The notes: generated from the letters alone by a model not told the origin. A stretch of 64,000 nucleotides of DNA from Candidatus Gastranaerophilales bacterium (GCA_944325315.1 CALVAA010000006.1:1-64000); one strand, 5' to 3'. Positions 31,161 through 38,119 are shown, counted from the first letter of the stretch. Numbers and translations: made by a program.

Positions 31161-32439
31161 CAGATTTAATATATTTTGCAACAGCTTCCCCCATTGACAT
31201 ACAGCTTTTTTGAACTCTAAGTGCACTTTGCGATTCAAAATCCGCTCCTAAAATTTTCCCTACTACAAATAAATTATTAATATCAAAACTCATCAGAGAT
31301 TCTATTGGAAGCTCGTACGAAGATGTTTTTTGTAAAATTGAGCTGTTTTTATCTTTTCCGTGTATATCTATAGAATAATTTGCTCTCAAAACCGGATTGG
31401 TAAAACTTTTAGAAGATATCAGGTCATCTTTAGAGTATATATATTTGGTTTTAACCCTGTTTAGCTCTCTTGTGCCGACAATAGGAGCGATATTAACAAT
31501 AATTGAGTCTTCAAAGCCCGGAAATGTTGCCTTTGTAAAGTTATAAAGACGATATATTGCCTTTCTGGCTTCAATAAGCTCAAATGAAGCTTTAAAGGGA
31601 TTGTTTTTATAATTGTTTATTCTGGGACAATTAAAGACTACCTCTCCTTTAGCGCCTGCAACGGAAAAAATTTGAAAGTAAGCCCTGTCAGCATCCAACA
31701 ATAGCCCCTGCTCAACACCTTTTTTTAAGTATTTATCCAGTGCCCAGTTTTTATTTGTATCCCAAGTGCTTGCTGTTGTAAAATGCAATTCATTAAATGT
31801 ATCTCTGTCGCTTCGATAGGTATTGGTAATATCCCTATTTATATCAACATCACATATAAAATTACAAAACTTTTCAATATTTACATTTGCCAAAATAAAT
31901 CTTAGAGTGTTTTGTTGTAATTTATTTTCATCATCCAAAAGTGTACATCCGGATAAAATAGAAAATTCTGCTGTGCCGGATGCATCGACAAAATATTTCG
32001 CATCGATTGGTATTGATAACATATCAGAATTCAGTATAACACCTTGAATATTATTATCACTTCTTTTTAAAACAGAACTTACTGTTGTGTTAAACAGTAT
32101 GTCTAAATTCTTTATAATCACGCTTTGCGATAAAATATCATCAAGAACAATTTTTAACAGCTCCGGATTGAACCAGCCGTCATTTTTATCTCCATAAGTA
32201 ATTTGAGCTTTATACTTTTTAGCCTTTTTTACCAGTTCTTTGTAAAAATTAGTGTTAATTTCATCCGTACTTGACTTCATAACAGGAACAACCAGACCGC
32301 CTGTCATCAAGCCCCCAAGGAAACTATTTTTTTCTACAAGAAGGGTTTTTAAGTTGTTTTTTGCACATATATAAGCGCAAGCACAACCTGATGTTCCGCC
32401 ACCAATTATAACAACGTCATATTTTATATTTTTGTTCAT
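31153..32439 (-). CDS. FAD-dependent oxidoreductase
   Basis: 428 residues of the FAD_oxidored (BdbD-like/glucose-inhibited flavoprotein-like) family. Nucleotide-binding start is DVVIIGGGTSGCACAYICAK, then NSFLGGLMTGGLVVPVM, with a second FAD block DAKYFVDASGTAEFSILSGC and a C-terminal MSFDINNLFVVGKILGADFE and QSALRVQKSCMSMGEA. Substrate is unknown. It overlaps the CHAP gene tail by 8 bases, convergent. A strong promoter ends 6 nt from the ATG. It is the last chromosomal gene before the dif site and prophage. Confidence 0.88.
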   Translation of the reverse strand: MNKNIKYDVVIIGGGTSGCACAYICAKNNLKTLLVEKNSFLGGLMTGGLVVPVMKSSTDEINTNFYKELVKKAKKYKAQITYGDKNDGWFNPELLKIVLDDILSQSVIIKNLDILFNTTVSSVLKRSDNNIQGVILNSDMLSIPIDAKYFVDASGTAEFSILSGCTLLDDENKLQQNTLRFILANVNIEKFCNFICDVDINRDITNTYRSDRDTFNELHFTTASTWDTNKNWALDKYLKKGVEQGLLLDADRAYFQIFSVAGAKGEVVFNCPRINNYKNNPFKASFELIEARKAIYRLYNFTKATFPGFEDSIIVNIAPIVGTRELNRVKTKYIYSKDDLISSKSFTNPVLRANYSIDIHGKDKNSSILQKTSSYELPIESLMSFDINNLFVVGKILGADFESQSALRVQKSCMSMGEAVAKYIKSVM

Positions 32440-32445
32440 AATAAA

Positions 32446-32474
32446 ATTATAACTTTTTTTAAGTTATTGTACAA
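32446..32474 (-). promoter_or_regulatory. Promoter of the FAD oxidoreductase gene (leaderless start)
   Basis: Minus-strand TTGTAC (32474-32469), a 17-nt spacer, consensus TATAAT (32451-32446), then 6 nt to the ATG. No ribosome site is present. This is the best-formed example of the leaderless promoter layout in the window. Confidence 0.65.
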
Positions 32475-32551
32475 TGATTTTTTTATGTATTAACAGAAAT
32501 ATGCCTTTAAACATATTGAGGGTTTCAGTACTATATCCATATGAATCGATT

Positions 32552-32595
32552 GGTTATGATAATGTATATTATGTAACAACAGGCTTTAAACTCTT
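32552..32595 (+). other. dif: Left prophage junction: dif site (host XerC arm)
   Basis: XerC arm GGTTATGATAA (32552-32562), central TGTATA (32563-32568), XerD arm TTATGTAACAA (32569-32579). This closely matches the layout and bases of E. coli dif (central TGTATA, XerD arm beginning TTATGT) and the B. subtilis XerD arm beginning TTATGTAA. The 36 bases 32560-32595 are repeated exactly at 38084-38119. Being outside the prophage, this XerC arm is the chromosomal one. Confidence 0.85.
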
Positions 32596-32663
32596 GATAG
32601 TATCCTACTATATAAAATTTTTTTTGTCAACCTTAAAATTGATTCTAATGCCCTATATTTAAA

Positions 32664-32687
32664 TTTTTATTGCTTTAGCAATAAAAA
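32664..32687. other. Hairpin in the prophage 3' noncoding region
   Basis: Perfect 10-bp stem TTTTTATTGC / GCAATAAAAA with loop TTTA. It is followed by smaller pairings (GTCC-GCA-GGAC at 32694-32704) and the terminator at 32738. The cluster could be a back-up terminator or part of the ssDNA origin/packaging region; I cannot decide between these from sequence. Confidence 0.5.
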
Positions 32688-32737
32688 CCGCTGTCCGCAG
32701 GACTGAACAGGCAAGTTAACCTAAACAGCAAAAAATT

Positions 32738-32767
32738 GCGCTTAGGCTCTCTTGTCATTATAAGCGC
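32738..32767 (-). terminator. Terminator of the prophage transcription unit
   Basis: Minus strand GCGCTTA ... TAAGCGC (7-bp stem, 16-nt loop) followed by AATTTTTT, 25 bases after the Rep stop. An alternative stem TGTCATT / AATGACA (32753-32775) overlaps it and would be followed by T-tracts on the plus strand. Confidence 0.6.
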
Positions 32768-32791
32768 CAATGACACCATTTTTATTTTTTT

Positions 32792-33772
32792 TTAAAATGT
32801 GTCTCTTTCTTGTTTTTTGTATCTAAGTTCTAATCTTTTTGCTTTTTTTTCAAGTTCTTCTTTGTTAAGTATTCCTTCTTCTCTTAGTTTAATAATTTGT
32901 TCATCTTTGTTCATTTCAATTAAACATGCTGTTTGATTCATTGTTTCATTAATTGTTAAATTTTGATATCTTATCATTTCTTTGTAATACGATTCCGGTA
33001 TTGGATATTTTAAACCATCTTGGTCTAATAAATAGCCTTTTCTGAGTTCTTTATGGTATTTTCTAGCCCATTTTTTTCCAATTTTGTTATGTGAACTGCA
33101 TCTCATTACAACCGGGTATTCTTTTTTATTATTGTCATACATTTTTTTCATTGTGTAGTTTGCCACATATTTAATAGTTTTTGATGTAACATCTGATATT
33201 GTGTGCATCCCAATTTTAACATTATCATAGCTCCATATTTTATCTATAAATGGAGAAAAATATATTGATTTATTTTTTTTTGACATTCCTATTTCTATTG
33301 AATTTAGTGTTTCTTTGTCTATTCCAAATATTAATATATGCCAATGTGCTCTATGTGTGTTTTGCGATCCGTGTTCGCCTACTGCAAAGTATGATATAAA
33401 AATGTTTTGTTTTGTTAGTTCTTTTCTTAATTTTTTAATAAATAATGTTACAAGCCAACCGGTTTTTTTTACGTCTTTAATATAATGAGGTCCTATCATT
33501 GTTATGTATTTTTCTGTTATTTTTTCTATTGTACCGTCATTTTTCTTTCTTTGATGGTATTTTTTTAGTTCTTTAATTTTTGGAGTTAATAAGAATTTTG
33601 GCCTAAAAGTTAATGTAATCATGCACATTTTATTATAATATTGTGATTCGTGATATAACTTTAGTGCCCATTCTCTGCATTTTTTTCTTCTGCATAATAT
33701 GCATTTTCTACATGGAACTTTTATTTCTTCTCTTTTTTCTTTGTCAAAAATTGTTACTGGATTTATACACAT
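32792..33772 (-). CDS. Microvirus replication initiation protein (VP4, HUH endonuclease)
   Basis: 326 residues. It nicks the phage origin and stays covalently attached to start rolling-circle replication. The start MCINPVTIFDKEKREEIKVP followed by CRKCILCRRKKCREW is the typical gokushovirus Rep N-terminus with paired Cys. HUH residues are His143 and His145 in HRAHWHILIFGID, and the catalytic Tyr region is KYVANYTMKKMY (Tyr202/206). The C-terminal helix is charged. AAGGAG lies 13 bases before the ATG. It is the last gene of the prophage, just before the terminator. Confidence 0.93.
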   Translation of the reverse strand: MCINPVTIFDKEKREEIKVPCRKCILCRRKKCREWALKLYHESQYYNKMCMITLTFRPKFLLTPKIKELKKYHQRKKNDGTIEKITEKYITMIGPHYIKDVKKTGWLVTLFIKKLRKELTKQNIFISYFAVGEHGSQNTHRAHWHILIFGIDKETLNSIEIGMSKKNKSIYFSPFIDKIWSYDNVKIGMHTISDVTSKTIKYVANYTMKKMYDNNKKEYPVVMRCSSHNKIGKKWARKYHKELRKGYLLDQDGLKYPIPESYYKEMIRYQNLTINETMNQTACLIEMNKDEQIIKLREEGILNKEELEKKAKRLELRYKKQERDTF

Positions 33773-33842
33773 TTTTTTGATATAATCTCCTTATGGAAAC
33801 TTTTTTATTAATTCTTATTATTTTTTTATTGCTTGATAGGCG

Positions 33843-34652
33843 CTAAAATCCTACTTTTCTTTTTAATAATTTTCTTTTTAGTGCACTTAGTCCTATTGCT
33901 CCACCTCCGATTAGGGCAACTGCTGTCGTTAATATGTCTTTTCCATTGTTCATTCCTTCTAATGCGTTTCCTAATTTTGGATTTTCTTTTATCCATTTTT
34001 CATATCTTTCTAGAGGTTTATTTTCTAATTTTTGTCTGGCTGTCATAGTTCCTTTTAATATAGAATCCGTTATAGCGTTTTGTCCCTGTTGTATATTATT
34101 ATAAGTTTGCGATTCTAAATTTTTTAAGTATGCTAATTTTTCTTTATCATAATATTTTAAGTCTTTTTGACCTTTTAAATTATTAATTTGTTGTTGTATT
34201 ACTTCTAATGATTTTAAATTTGTGTTTATTGATTCTGTATTTGCTTGGTTTTCTAATAATTTTGTTTGTGCTCTTTTTGCTGATAATTCTTGTCCAAAGT
34301 TTAACAATGAAAGAATTTGTTGAAATTTATTATTCTGTTGTCCAACATCATCAGCCATACTTGTGCTGTTAAGTCCGGACGTAACCGTTGGAGCTTGTCC
34401 CATTCCAAACAATGGATTAATACCGGCAGATTTTAAGTCTTGAACCTGCATCTGGTATCTATTTTTATACATATATTCATTCCATTGTTGTTGTTGTTGT
34501 TGTAATTTCAAATTATATTGATATTGTCTTTGTGCTGCTTTTTTTGCTGAGTCTCCGAATAATCCCATTATTCCTCCTAAACCTTGTTCTATTATTTTTC
34601 CGGTATTAAATATTTTTTTTGCTGAATCTGCTATATTTGTGAAATTAAACAT
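33843..34652 (-). CDS. Microvirus DNA pilot protein (VP2)
   Basis: 269 residues. Pilot proteins (phiX174 H equivalents) form the tube that carries ssDNA into the host. Landmarks are the Gly-rich hydrophobic IIEQGLGGIMGLFGDSAKKA, a Gln-rich coiled coil (YNLKLQQQQQQWNEYMYKN), and the family motif QVQDLKSAGINPLFGMG. A long amphipathic helix (QTKLLENQANTESINTNLKS) and a hydrophobic Ala/Gly segment near the C-terminus (LTTAVALIGGGAIGLSAL) follow. AAGGAG is 6 bases upstream. It follows VP1 and the 49-aa gene as in gokushoviruses. Confidence 0.93.
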   Translation of the reverse strand: MFNFTNIADSAKKIFNTGKIIEQGLGGIMGLFGDSAKKAAQRQYQYNLKLQQQQQQWNEYMYKNRYQMQVQDLKSAGINPLFGMGQAPTVTSGLNSTSMADDVGQQNNKFQQILSLLNFGQELSAKRAQTKLLENQANTESINTNLKSLEVIQQQINNLKGQKDLKYYDKEKLAYLKNLESQTYNNIQQGQNAITDSILKGTMTARQKLENKPLERYEKWIKENPKLGNALEGMNNGKDILTTAVALIGGGAIGLSALKRKLLKRKVGF

Positions 34653-34667
34653 TTTTTCTCCTTATGA

Positions 34668-34688
34668 AAGGGGAGAAAATCTCCCCTT
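34668..34688. other. Intercistronic GC hairpin before VP2
   Basis: Perfect 8-bp stem AAGGGGAG / CTCCCCTT, 5-nt loop, in the gap between the 49-aa gene and VP2, just ahead of the VP2 ribosome site. No U-tract follows, so RNA stability, partial termination or a genome-packaging structure are all possible. Confidence 0.6.
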
Positions 34689-34708
34689 AATTGATTGTAC
34701 AAATCCCA

Positions 34709-34858
34709 TTATGTTAATATTAGACCATTTCTGGTCGATTTAGCCATTATGTTGCTAGGCTGTGCAATCAATTTTTGTTTCGTTCCTTTGTTCCATGATT
34801 TTAAATTTTGTTGCATGGATAAGCTTTTTTTGTTAGCTTTGTAGAAATTTTTTGCCAT
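34709..34858 (-). CDS. Small basic protein, probable J/ORF8-like DNA-packaging protein
   Basis: 49 residues: MAKNFYKANKKSLSMQQNLK then SWNKGTKQKLIAQPSNIMAK and STRNGLILT. It has about ten Lys/Arg and almost no acidic residues. A perfect AAGGAGG lies 5 bases before the ATG. Position between VP1 and VP2 matches the small basic ORF8 of chlamydial gokushoviruses, and the charge matches phiX174 J, which neutralises packaged ssDNA. Assignment rests on size, charge and position, not on recognisable homology. A small hairpin GACCA-TTTC-TGGTC lies in its 3' end. Confidence 0.7.
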   Translation of the reverse strand: MAKNFYKANKKSLSMQQNLKSWNKGTKQKLIAQPSNIMAKSTRNGLILT

Positions 34859-34903
34859 TTTTTCCTCCTTCAATTTTTTGTTCTTTTTTTATTTCTTTTA
34901 TCA

Positions 34904-36586
34904 TTATGCTTTTCCTAATGTATCAAGGTTTGGTATTGGTTGAGGTATTGCGTTAATCGGTACTTCAATATCGTTTATACCGGTAATCAATGTATTGCAT
35001 ATAAATTGAGTTTCATCTGTAACAGTTAATGCTCTTTTTAGTGTTTCATCAGTTACTTTGTCAAAATCTTTGTTTAATTTAGGTACATTTGAGAAGTTTT
35101 CAGCAAAATGATAAGCATCTAGTGATTGTGTATAACTGCTTCTTTGTTCTCCGTGTACTTCATCTATAGGATATATTAATCTAGCGTTTCTTTTTCCATA
35201 TCCAAAGACTTCATCGTTTACCGGTGTACCTTCTTCATTTACTACACTATCAGATTGTACATATATTTCACTCCTGTATATAGGTTCATCTCCCATTAAA
35301 TTGAATATTGGATTAAATAAGTCTAAAGGATCATCTGTTTGCATCAGCTTTGAAACCCCTTGTTGATATTTTGGAAAGTGTGTTACAACTCCATATATAA
35401 TAATCCATCCAAATTCACCGAATGATTTATTAATTAATGTGCCATAGTTTTCAACATATCCGTTTGCTGTTCTGTTTCCTAATGGCGTTGGTTCCGTATT
35501 TGTAGATGATGTTTGTGTTATTGTTTCAAAATCAACTAATTGACTCAATGATCCTAAAAATTCAGGTTGTGCTAATACTCCATCCGGATTTGCTACCCCA
35601 TATATATTAGATATATGTTCAAAATACCTATTTCCGCCTCTTGATGTTAAATACTGGAATGTATTATAAGCAATTGCTTGATACAATCCTTCTAGTGGAG
35701 CTCCCATTGCTTTAGTTAGATCTGCTATTAATCCGGATTTATTTGGATCACCTGATACACCAATACCTGTCAATGGTTCTACTGCTGCACTTGTTGATAT
35801 TGCTGTACCTGCCATCTGTCCGCTTCCCGTTTGATTTACTAATCCAAATTGTGAATTGCCGGATTGATAGTTTACTAATGTTGCATTTTGATAATGTCCG
35901 TTTTGTAATCCTAAAACTTGCCCAGTTCCGATAACCGGTGCTTCACTTCCTAATGGTATTTCTACTGGAGTTATTCCTGATTGTGTTGGTAATGCTTGTG
36001 TAAAATAGTCTCTAGGTTTGCAAATTTTTCTTAAATCCATATTTTCGTTTGCATCGTCGTCTCCATCTTCTAAGCTTACTTTTAGAGGATTTTCCAAACT
36101 TTGGTTTCTAAAATAGGTATTATATATTTGTCTATCTGTTCTTGATAAAAACGCATCAATTTTATAGTTTGGTATACCTGGCGGACATCCTATATTGTCA
36201 AAAAATGAATTATATTTAAATCCTCCATTTTCAGGTGCTTTTACTTTTGGCACTAAATATGTTGGTTCTAAATCTGGGTTTTCTGGGTTTTGTTTTTCAC
36301 CAAACCAGTATTTGTAGTTTTTCCAAGTATTTCTATCTGGATTATAAAAAGCAAATACCTTAAACACTAGGTCGTCCATTGGTGTTATTGATAATGGTGC
36401 AACTTTTATAACTGTTGATAAATCTAAATTGTATGTTTGCCCCGGCACTGTTCTTATTACTGCAATTGGTGTTATTTCTCCCATTTTCATATTCCAATTT
36501 ATTGATTTTTCAAATGGAAATCTGTTTCTTTTATGTTCCAACGTTGGGAAGCTTTTATAAAATCGCTCTATATTAATACTTTTCAT
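34904..36586 (-). CDS. Microvirus major capsid protein (VP1)
   Basis: 560 residues, the size of gokushovirus F-type capsid proteins. The N-terminus IERFYKSFPTLEHKRNRFPF and the jelly-roll beginnings MGEITPIAVIRTVPGQTYNL and LSITPMDDLVFKVFAFY are typical, as are KYWFGEKQ and the C-terminal FICNTLITGINDIEVPINA. The middle (about 170-300) is Gly/Ser/Asn-rich and probably forms the surface insertion loops that give gokushoviruses their three-fold protrusions. It overlaps the end of the 84-aa gene by 14 bases. Confidence 0.96.
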   Translation of the reverse strand: MKSINIERFYKSFPTLEHKRNRFPFEKSINWNMKMGEITPIAVIRTVPGQTYNLDLSTVIKVAPLSITPMDDLVFKVFAFYNPDRNTWKNYKYWFGEKQNPENPDLEPTYLVPKVKAPENGGFKYNSFFDNIGCPPGIPNYKIDAFLSRTDRQIYNTYFRNQSLENPLKVSLEDGDDDANENMDLRKICKPRDYFTQALPTQSGITPVEIPLGSEAPVIGTGQVLGLQNGHYQNATLVNYQSGNSQFGLVNQTGSGQMAGTAISTSAAVEPLTGIGVSGDPNKSGLIADLTKAMGAPLEGLYQAIAYNTFQYLTSRGGNRYFEHISNIYGVANPDGVLAQPEFLGSLSQLVDFETITQTSSTNTEPTPLGNRTANGYVENYGTLINKSFGEFGWIIIYGVVTHFPKYQQGVSKLMQTDDPLDLFNPIFNLMGDEPIYRSEIYVQSDSVVNEEGTPVNDEVFGYGKRNARLIYPIDEVHGEQRSSYTQSLDAYHFAENFSNVPKLNKDFDKVTDETLKRALTVTDETQFICNTLITGINDIEVPINAIPQPIPNLDTLGKA

Positions 36587-36827
36587 ATCCTAATTTCCTC
36601 CATTGTTCTTTAAATCTTTTTTTAATTTTTTCATTATATTCTTTTTTTGGTTCATAAAATTTTGTTTTTATAACTTTGTCCGCTTCACACATTTTTATTG
36701 TTTTTTCCATTATTTCTTTTTCTTTTTGTATATAATTTTTATATATTGTTTTGTACACTTTCACTATTTCCGGAGTTGTTCGTATTAAAATTAATACTAA
36801 TATTGCCAGTTTTTTTAAATTGTTCAT
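36573..36827 (-). CDS. Small membrane protein of the prophage, lysis candidate
   Basis: 84 residues. Residues about 3-16 are hydrophobic (LKKLAILVLILIRTTPEIVK), followed by a strongly basic, helical tail (ADKVIKTKFYEPKKEYNEKI, KKRFKEQWRKLGYEKY). The ATG has an ideal AAGGAG 8 bases upstream, so it is genuinely translated. It starts inside VP3 in another frame (89-base overlap) and ends inside VP1. A single short membrane segment plus basic domain, overlapping the scaffold gene, recalls phiX174 E inside D, but there is no detectable homology. Confidence 0.7.
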   Translation of the reverse strand: MNNLKKLAILVLILIRTTPEIVKVYKTIYKNYIQKEKEIMEKTIKMCEADKVIKTKFYEPKKEYNEKIKKRFKEQWRKLGYEKY

Positions 36828-37371
36828 ATATATCTCCTTGTTTTGCTTCTAATTCTTTAATAAATTTTTGTTTTGTTATTTGTTCATTTATTTCTTGTTG
36901 TTTTTGTTTGTTATAATCTTCAATATTTTTTATTTGAGTATCAGAAACTATACCAATCTTATTTAGTGCTTTTAATTTATTTATATCATTTGTTGTATAT
37001 CCATTTAAGAATTCTGCTATATCGTCGTTAAATACCTCTTTTCTAATTCTTGCCGGTATTGATTCAAATAATCCTTTTATTCTTTTTTTAGTATTTAGTA
37101 ATTCTTCTGTTGAATTAAACATTAATGTATAATCATTTCCATATAATTGGTCTTTTATTGAATCATTCACTTGCATTTGTTCAGCTTTTGCAATAATTGC
37201 ATCAATTCCGTATTTTTTTGCCATTTCTGTTATTGAACCATTAATGGCTTGGCTTTGGTCGGTCATATCTTCTTTGCTATAATCCAGGTCAAATTCTTCT
37301 TTTCTCCCCATTTGACTGTATTTATTTTTAAATACTAAGTCTTTTTTTTTATTTATCATTGTCATTGTCAT
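36739..37371 (-). CDS. Microvirus internal scaffolding protein (VP3)
   Basis: 210 residues, guiding procapsid assembly and then leaving. Family landmarks are MTDQSQAINGSITEMAKKYG and LFESIPARIRKEVFNDDIAEF, both highly typical of gokushovirus VP3. The remainder is helical and charged, ending Asn/Ser-rich. I place the start at 37371 (ATGACAATGACAATG) because GGAGG lies 6 bases upstream; four more codons are open above. The C-terminal coding region overlaps the 84-aa gene. Confidence 0.92.
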   Translation of the reverse strand: MTMTMINKKKDLVFKNKYSQMGRKEEFDLDYSKEDMTDQSQAINGSITEMAKKYGIDAIIAKAEQMQVNDSIKDQLYGNDYTLMFNSTEELLNTKKRIKGLFESIPARIRKEVFNDDIAEFLNGYTTNDINKLKALNKIGIVSDTQIKNIEDYNKQKQQEINEQITKQKFIKELEAKQGDIYEQFKKTGNISINFNTNNSGNSESVQNNI

Positions 37372-37459
37372 TGTTTCCTCCAAATTTTGTTTGTATGAAT
37401 TTTAAAACTTCGTATACTATTTCAATAATTTTTATAATTGTTTCAAATTTAATTTTCAT
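37349..37459 (-). CDS. 36-residue phage peptide overlapping VP3 start
   Basis: Reads MKIKFETIIKIIEIVYEVLK then FIQTKFGGNNDNDNDK. A perfect AAGGAGG lies 8 bases before the ATG. The ATG overlaps the stop of the 117-aa gene (ATGA), and its stop lies 23 bases inside VP3, so it bridges the two by coupling. An amphipathic helix with an Asn/Asp tail. Its role is unknown; it may simply deliver ribosomes to VP3. Confidence 0.5.
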   Translation of the reverse strand: MKIKFETIIKIIEIVYEVLKFIQTKFGGNNDNDNDK

Positions 37460-37809
37460 TTTTTTTCCTCCTTTTTTTGTTCTGTTAAATTTAGTCTTAT
37501 ATCTTTGCAAATTTTTAATAAATCATTGTAATATCTTGTTAACTTTCCATTTGCTTTTTTAATTGTGTTCCAGGAATCAAAGTCAAATTTGTAACATTCT
37601 CCATTTTCCCAGTATTCAGTCATATTTATTAACTGTTTGTAATCGTCAATTATCTCTTTTAAGTAATGTAAACAATTCATAAATTTATTTTTTAAATGTT
37701 TAATTTTTATATCTCTATAATTTTTCTTGTTTATTTTTAGAAGATCATCATAATTAAATAATTCATCAATAATTTGATTTTTTAGTTTAAAATTTTTAAT
37801 ACCTTTCAT
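37456..37809 (-). CDS. Hypothetical phage protein, 117 aa
   Basis: Lys/Asn/Tyr-rich helical protein: MKGIKNFKLKNQIIDELFNY, then NKFMNCLHYLKEIIDDYKQL and DFDSWNTIKKANGKLTRYYN. AAGGAG lies 7 bases before the ATG. No family is recognised. In size and position it could correspond to the small early or accessory genes (such as VP5) of gokushoviruses, but there is no sequence evidence for that. Confidence 0.6.
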   Translation of the reverse strand: MKGIKNFKLKNQIIDELFNYDDLLKINKKNYRDIKIKHLKNKFMNCLHYLKEIIDDYKQLINMTEYWENGECYKFDFDSWNTIKKANGKLTRYYNDLLKICKDIRLNLTEQKKEEKK

Positions 37810-37862
37810 TTTTTCTCCTTTTCTATAATTTTATTTTTTGTTTTAGTTTTTCATTACATATT

Positions 37863-38033
37863 TTAAATCTTTTCTAACTGTTCCGGATAACATTCTTCTG
37901 ATATTTCTTCGTCCGGTATACTTAAAATTTTGATTACAAGATTTTCAGAATCTTCATAATACATACTAGTGATTTTAAATTTTAAATCTTCATTGCGCTT
38001 TCTTTTTACAATATCTCCGATTTTAAATTTCAT
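37863..38033 (-). CDS. Small hypothetical phage protein, 56 aa, first gene of the prophage
   Basis: Reads MKFKIGDIVKRKRNEDLKFK, then ITSMYYEDSENLVIKILSIP and an acidic tail. The GDIVKRK start followed by alternating beta strands suggests a small SH3-like barrel. I use the ATG at 38033 because AAGGAG sits 8 bases upstream; an open extension of ten basic residues has no site. A perfect palindrome CGACATGTCG (38059-38068) lies just upstream and could be an operator. Confidence 0.6.
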   Translation of the reverse strand: MKFKIGDIVKRKRNEDLKFKITSMYYEDSENLVIKILSIPDEEISEECYPEQLEKI

Positions 38034-38075
38034 TTTTTTTCTCCTTTTCTTTCGATTCGACATGTCGTTTTTAGT

Positions 38076-38119
38076 CGTTTAGCTAATGTATATTATGTAA
38101 CAACAGGCTTTAAACTCTT
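38076..38119 (+). other. Right prophage junction: dif-like site (phage XerC arm)
   Basis: XerC arm CGTTTAGCTAA (38076-38086), central TGTATA (38087-38092), XerD arm TTATGTAACAA (38093-38103). It is identical to the left junction from 38084 to 38119 and diverges only in the XerC arm. That is the pattern expected when the phage att site supplied this arm. The following 150 bases to the next gene hold no gene. Confidence 0.82.

Larger units (their letters stand above)
32560..38119 (-). mobile_element. Integrated gokushovirus-like microvirus prophage at dif
   Basis: A complete Microviridae genome lies between exact 36-bp repeats carrying dif. One repeat plus the interior is 5,524 bp, the size expected of a gokushovirus circle. 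All genes are on the minus strand: 56-aa, 117-aa and 36-aa small ORFs, VP3 scaffold, 84-aa membrane protein, VP1 capsid, 49-aa basic protein, VP2 pilot and VP4 Rep. Nearly every gene has AAGGAG-type ribosome sites. No integrase or recombinase is encoded, so host XerCD is the likely recombinase, as described for E. coli gokushovirus prophages. All frames are intact, so the element may still be able to excise and replicate. Confidence 0.93.

Noticed and set aside
32474-32662. A 62-codon plus-strand open frame across the left dif junction
   Set aside because: It spans a recombination site and the phage end, has no ribosome site and no recognisable sequence; the frame is a by-product of dif.
38059-38068. 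CGACATGTCG as a LexA box that would induce the prophage
   Set aside because: It does not match the known cyanobacterial or Gram-positive LexA consensus; only a palindrome can be claimed.
32560-38119. Interpreting the direct repeats as an integron or IS target duplication
   Set aside because: The repeats contain a full XerC-central-XerD layout and enclose a microvirus genome; no transposase or integron integrase exists.
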